Source: Zelopaecilomyces penicillatus
Taxonomy: Eukaryota; Ascomycota; Sordariomycetes; Hypocreales; Pseudodiploosporaceae
NCBI GenBank assembly: GCA_005765155.1
Contig: VCCP01000008.1
Location: 186,001 to 250,000 of the forward strand
Direction of reading: 5' to 3'
DNA: 64,000 bases
Shown piece after piece: positions 63,601-64,000 of the stretch. Numbering within the stretch: the stretch's first letter is position 1; every line of letters starts with the position of its first letter. Both the position numbers and the translations under genes were made by a program. The notes beneath the pieces are model-generated. The model did not search any database and had not been told where the DNA came from. It saw nothing but the letters and a program-made list of their open reading frames with translations.

Positions 63601-64000
63601 TTTTTTAAGAATTTATAGAAATATTATTAAATATTCTAGAATTATTTAATATATACCTTAATAATTATAAATATTATTATTTTTAATTAAATATATTTTA
63701 ATAAATAATCTATAATAATTATTAAGAATTTTAATAAATTACTTTATTTTAAAAGCTTTATTATAAAATTAATAGATATTTATATTTAATAGATATTTAT
63801 AATAAATAATAATTAAAATAATCTTTAATATTATTATTAAAAGATATAGCTATTTTAATAAATTAAATAATTATATATAAATTAATAGATTAATTATAAT
63901 ATACTATTTTAATAATAATTATAATAAAGGAGTTTAAATATTTATTTTTATTTTAAATATTTTATTAAAAGAGAGTTATAGATCTTTTAAATAATTATAA
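60699..64000 (-). mobile_element. Degraded repeat X, right copy (runs off window)
   Basis: Reverse-complement relative of 28779-32316, beginning TATAATAAGCTGGCC, which matches the end of the left copy (GGCTAGCTTATTATA). Shared landmarks include the AAGCTTAAGCC region (about 60840) and an Ile/Lys-rich region at about 62180-62300. It is less RIP-mutated near its end (60699-61100). Class unknown. Confidence 0.6.

Noticed and set aside
1..64000. CRISPR array, prophage or biosynthetic cluster
   Set aside because: The DNA is fungal nuclear; tandem repeats here lack spacer structure, and no synthase, transporter or defence gene is present.

Overview
The window is nuclear DNA of a filamentous ascomycete (Pezizomycotina). 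Evidence: short introns with fungal splice and branch sites, protein sequences that read like Aspergillus/Penicillium-type orthologues (so Eurotiomycetes is my best guess, from memory of family sequences), and a sharp two-compartment composition typical of genomes hit by repeat-induced point mutation (RIP). About 41 kb is extremely AT-rich, full of TpA and stop codons, and made of dead transposons. About 20 kb, in two islands (roughly 32.65-38.12 kb and 40.92-55.74 kb), has normal composition and seven intron-bearing genes.

Left AT block (1-32.6 kb). A Ty3/gypsy element (304-7852, minus) sits inside a copia-family LTR. A 5'-truncated copia copy with a 3' LTR follows (8029-10644), then a Tad1-like LINE (about 11.76-22.55 kb). 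The LINE is interrupted by a solo copia LTR (13704-14120) and a complete copia element A (14727-20955, minus), and ends at a second complete copia element B (22547-28778, plus). A and B lie head to head. A further degraded repeat 'X' fills 28.8-32.3 kb. Target-site duplications (TSDs) allow the order of several insertions to be read: ATTAA for gypsy, AATAT for the solo LTR, AAAAT for copia A.

Gene island. CLU1 (minus) comes first. A 2.8-kb AT-rich element with about 100-bp terminal inverted repeats (38120-40915) follows, carrying two nested solo copia LTRs. Then come an FHA-forkhead transcription factor (minus), poly(A) polymerase PAP1 (plus), DML1/misato (minus), a septin-like G-domain protein (minus), the cyclin-dependent kinase PHO85 (plus) and tafazzin TAZ1 (minus). 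FKH/PAP1 and septin-like/PHO85 are divergent pairs; PAP1/DML1 and PHO85/TAZ1 are convergent. Exon structures were rebuilt by eye from splice sites and family similarity. All seven genes look intact. CLU1, DML1 and TAZ1 all serve mitochondria; the others serve mRNA 3' ends, cell-cycle transcription and phosphate/nutrient signalling. Nothing suggests a metabolite cluster or a defence system.

Right AT block (55.75-64.0 kb). A truncated copia LTR (56593 on), about 3.3 kb of unassigned RIP-degraded DNA, a truncated copy of the gypsy LTR (60277-60697), and a copy of repeat X in inverted orientation relative to the left block, running off the window end.

I saw no tRNA, rRNA or CRISPR-like array. 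The most interesting signals are in the transposon stratigraphy (a copia family with a half-tRNA-iMet-like primer site, an element with mismatched flanks and a mosaic LTR, three-level nesting) and in gene-level details (a GC-AG intron and possible stop-free 3n introns, a degenerate septin-like G domain, an altered acyltransferase motif in tafazzin).
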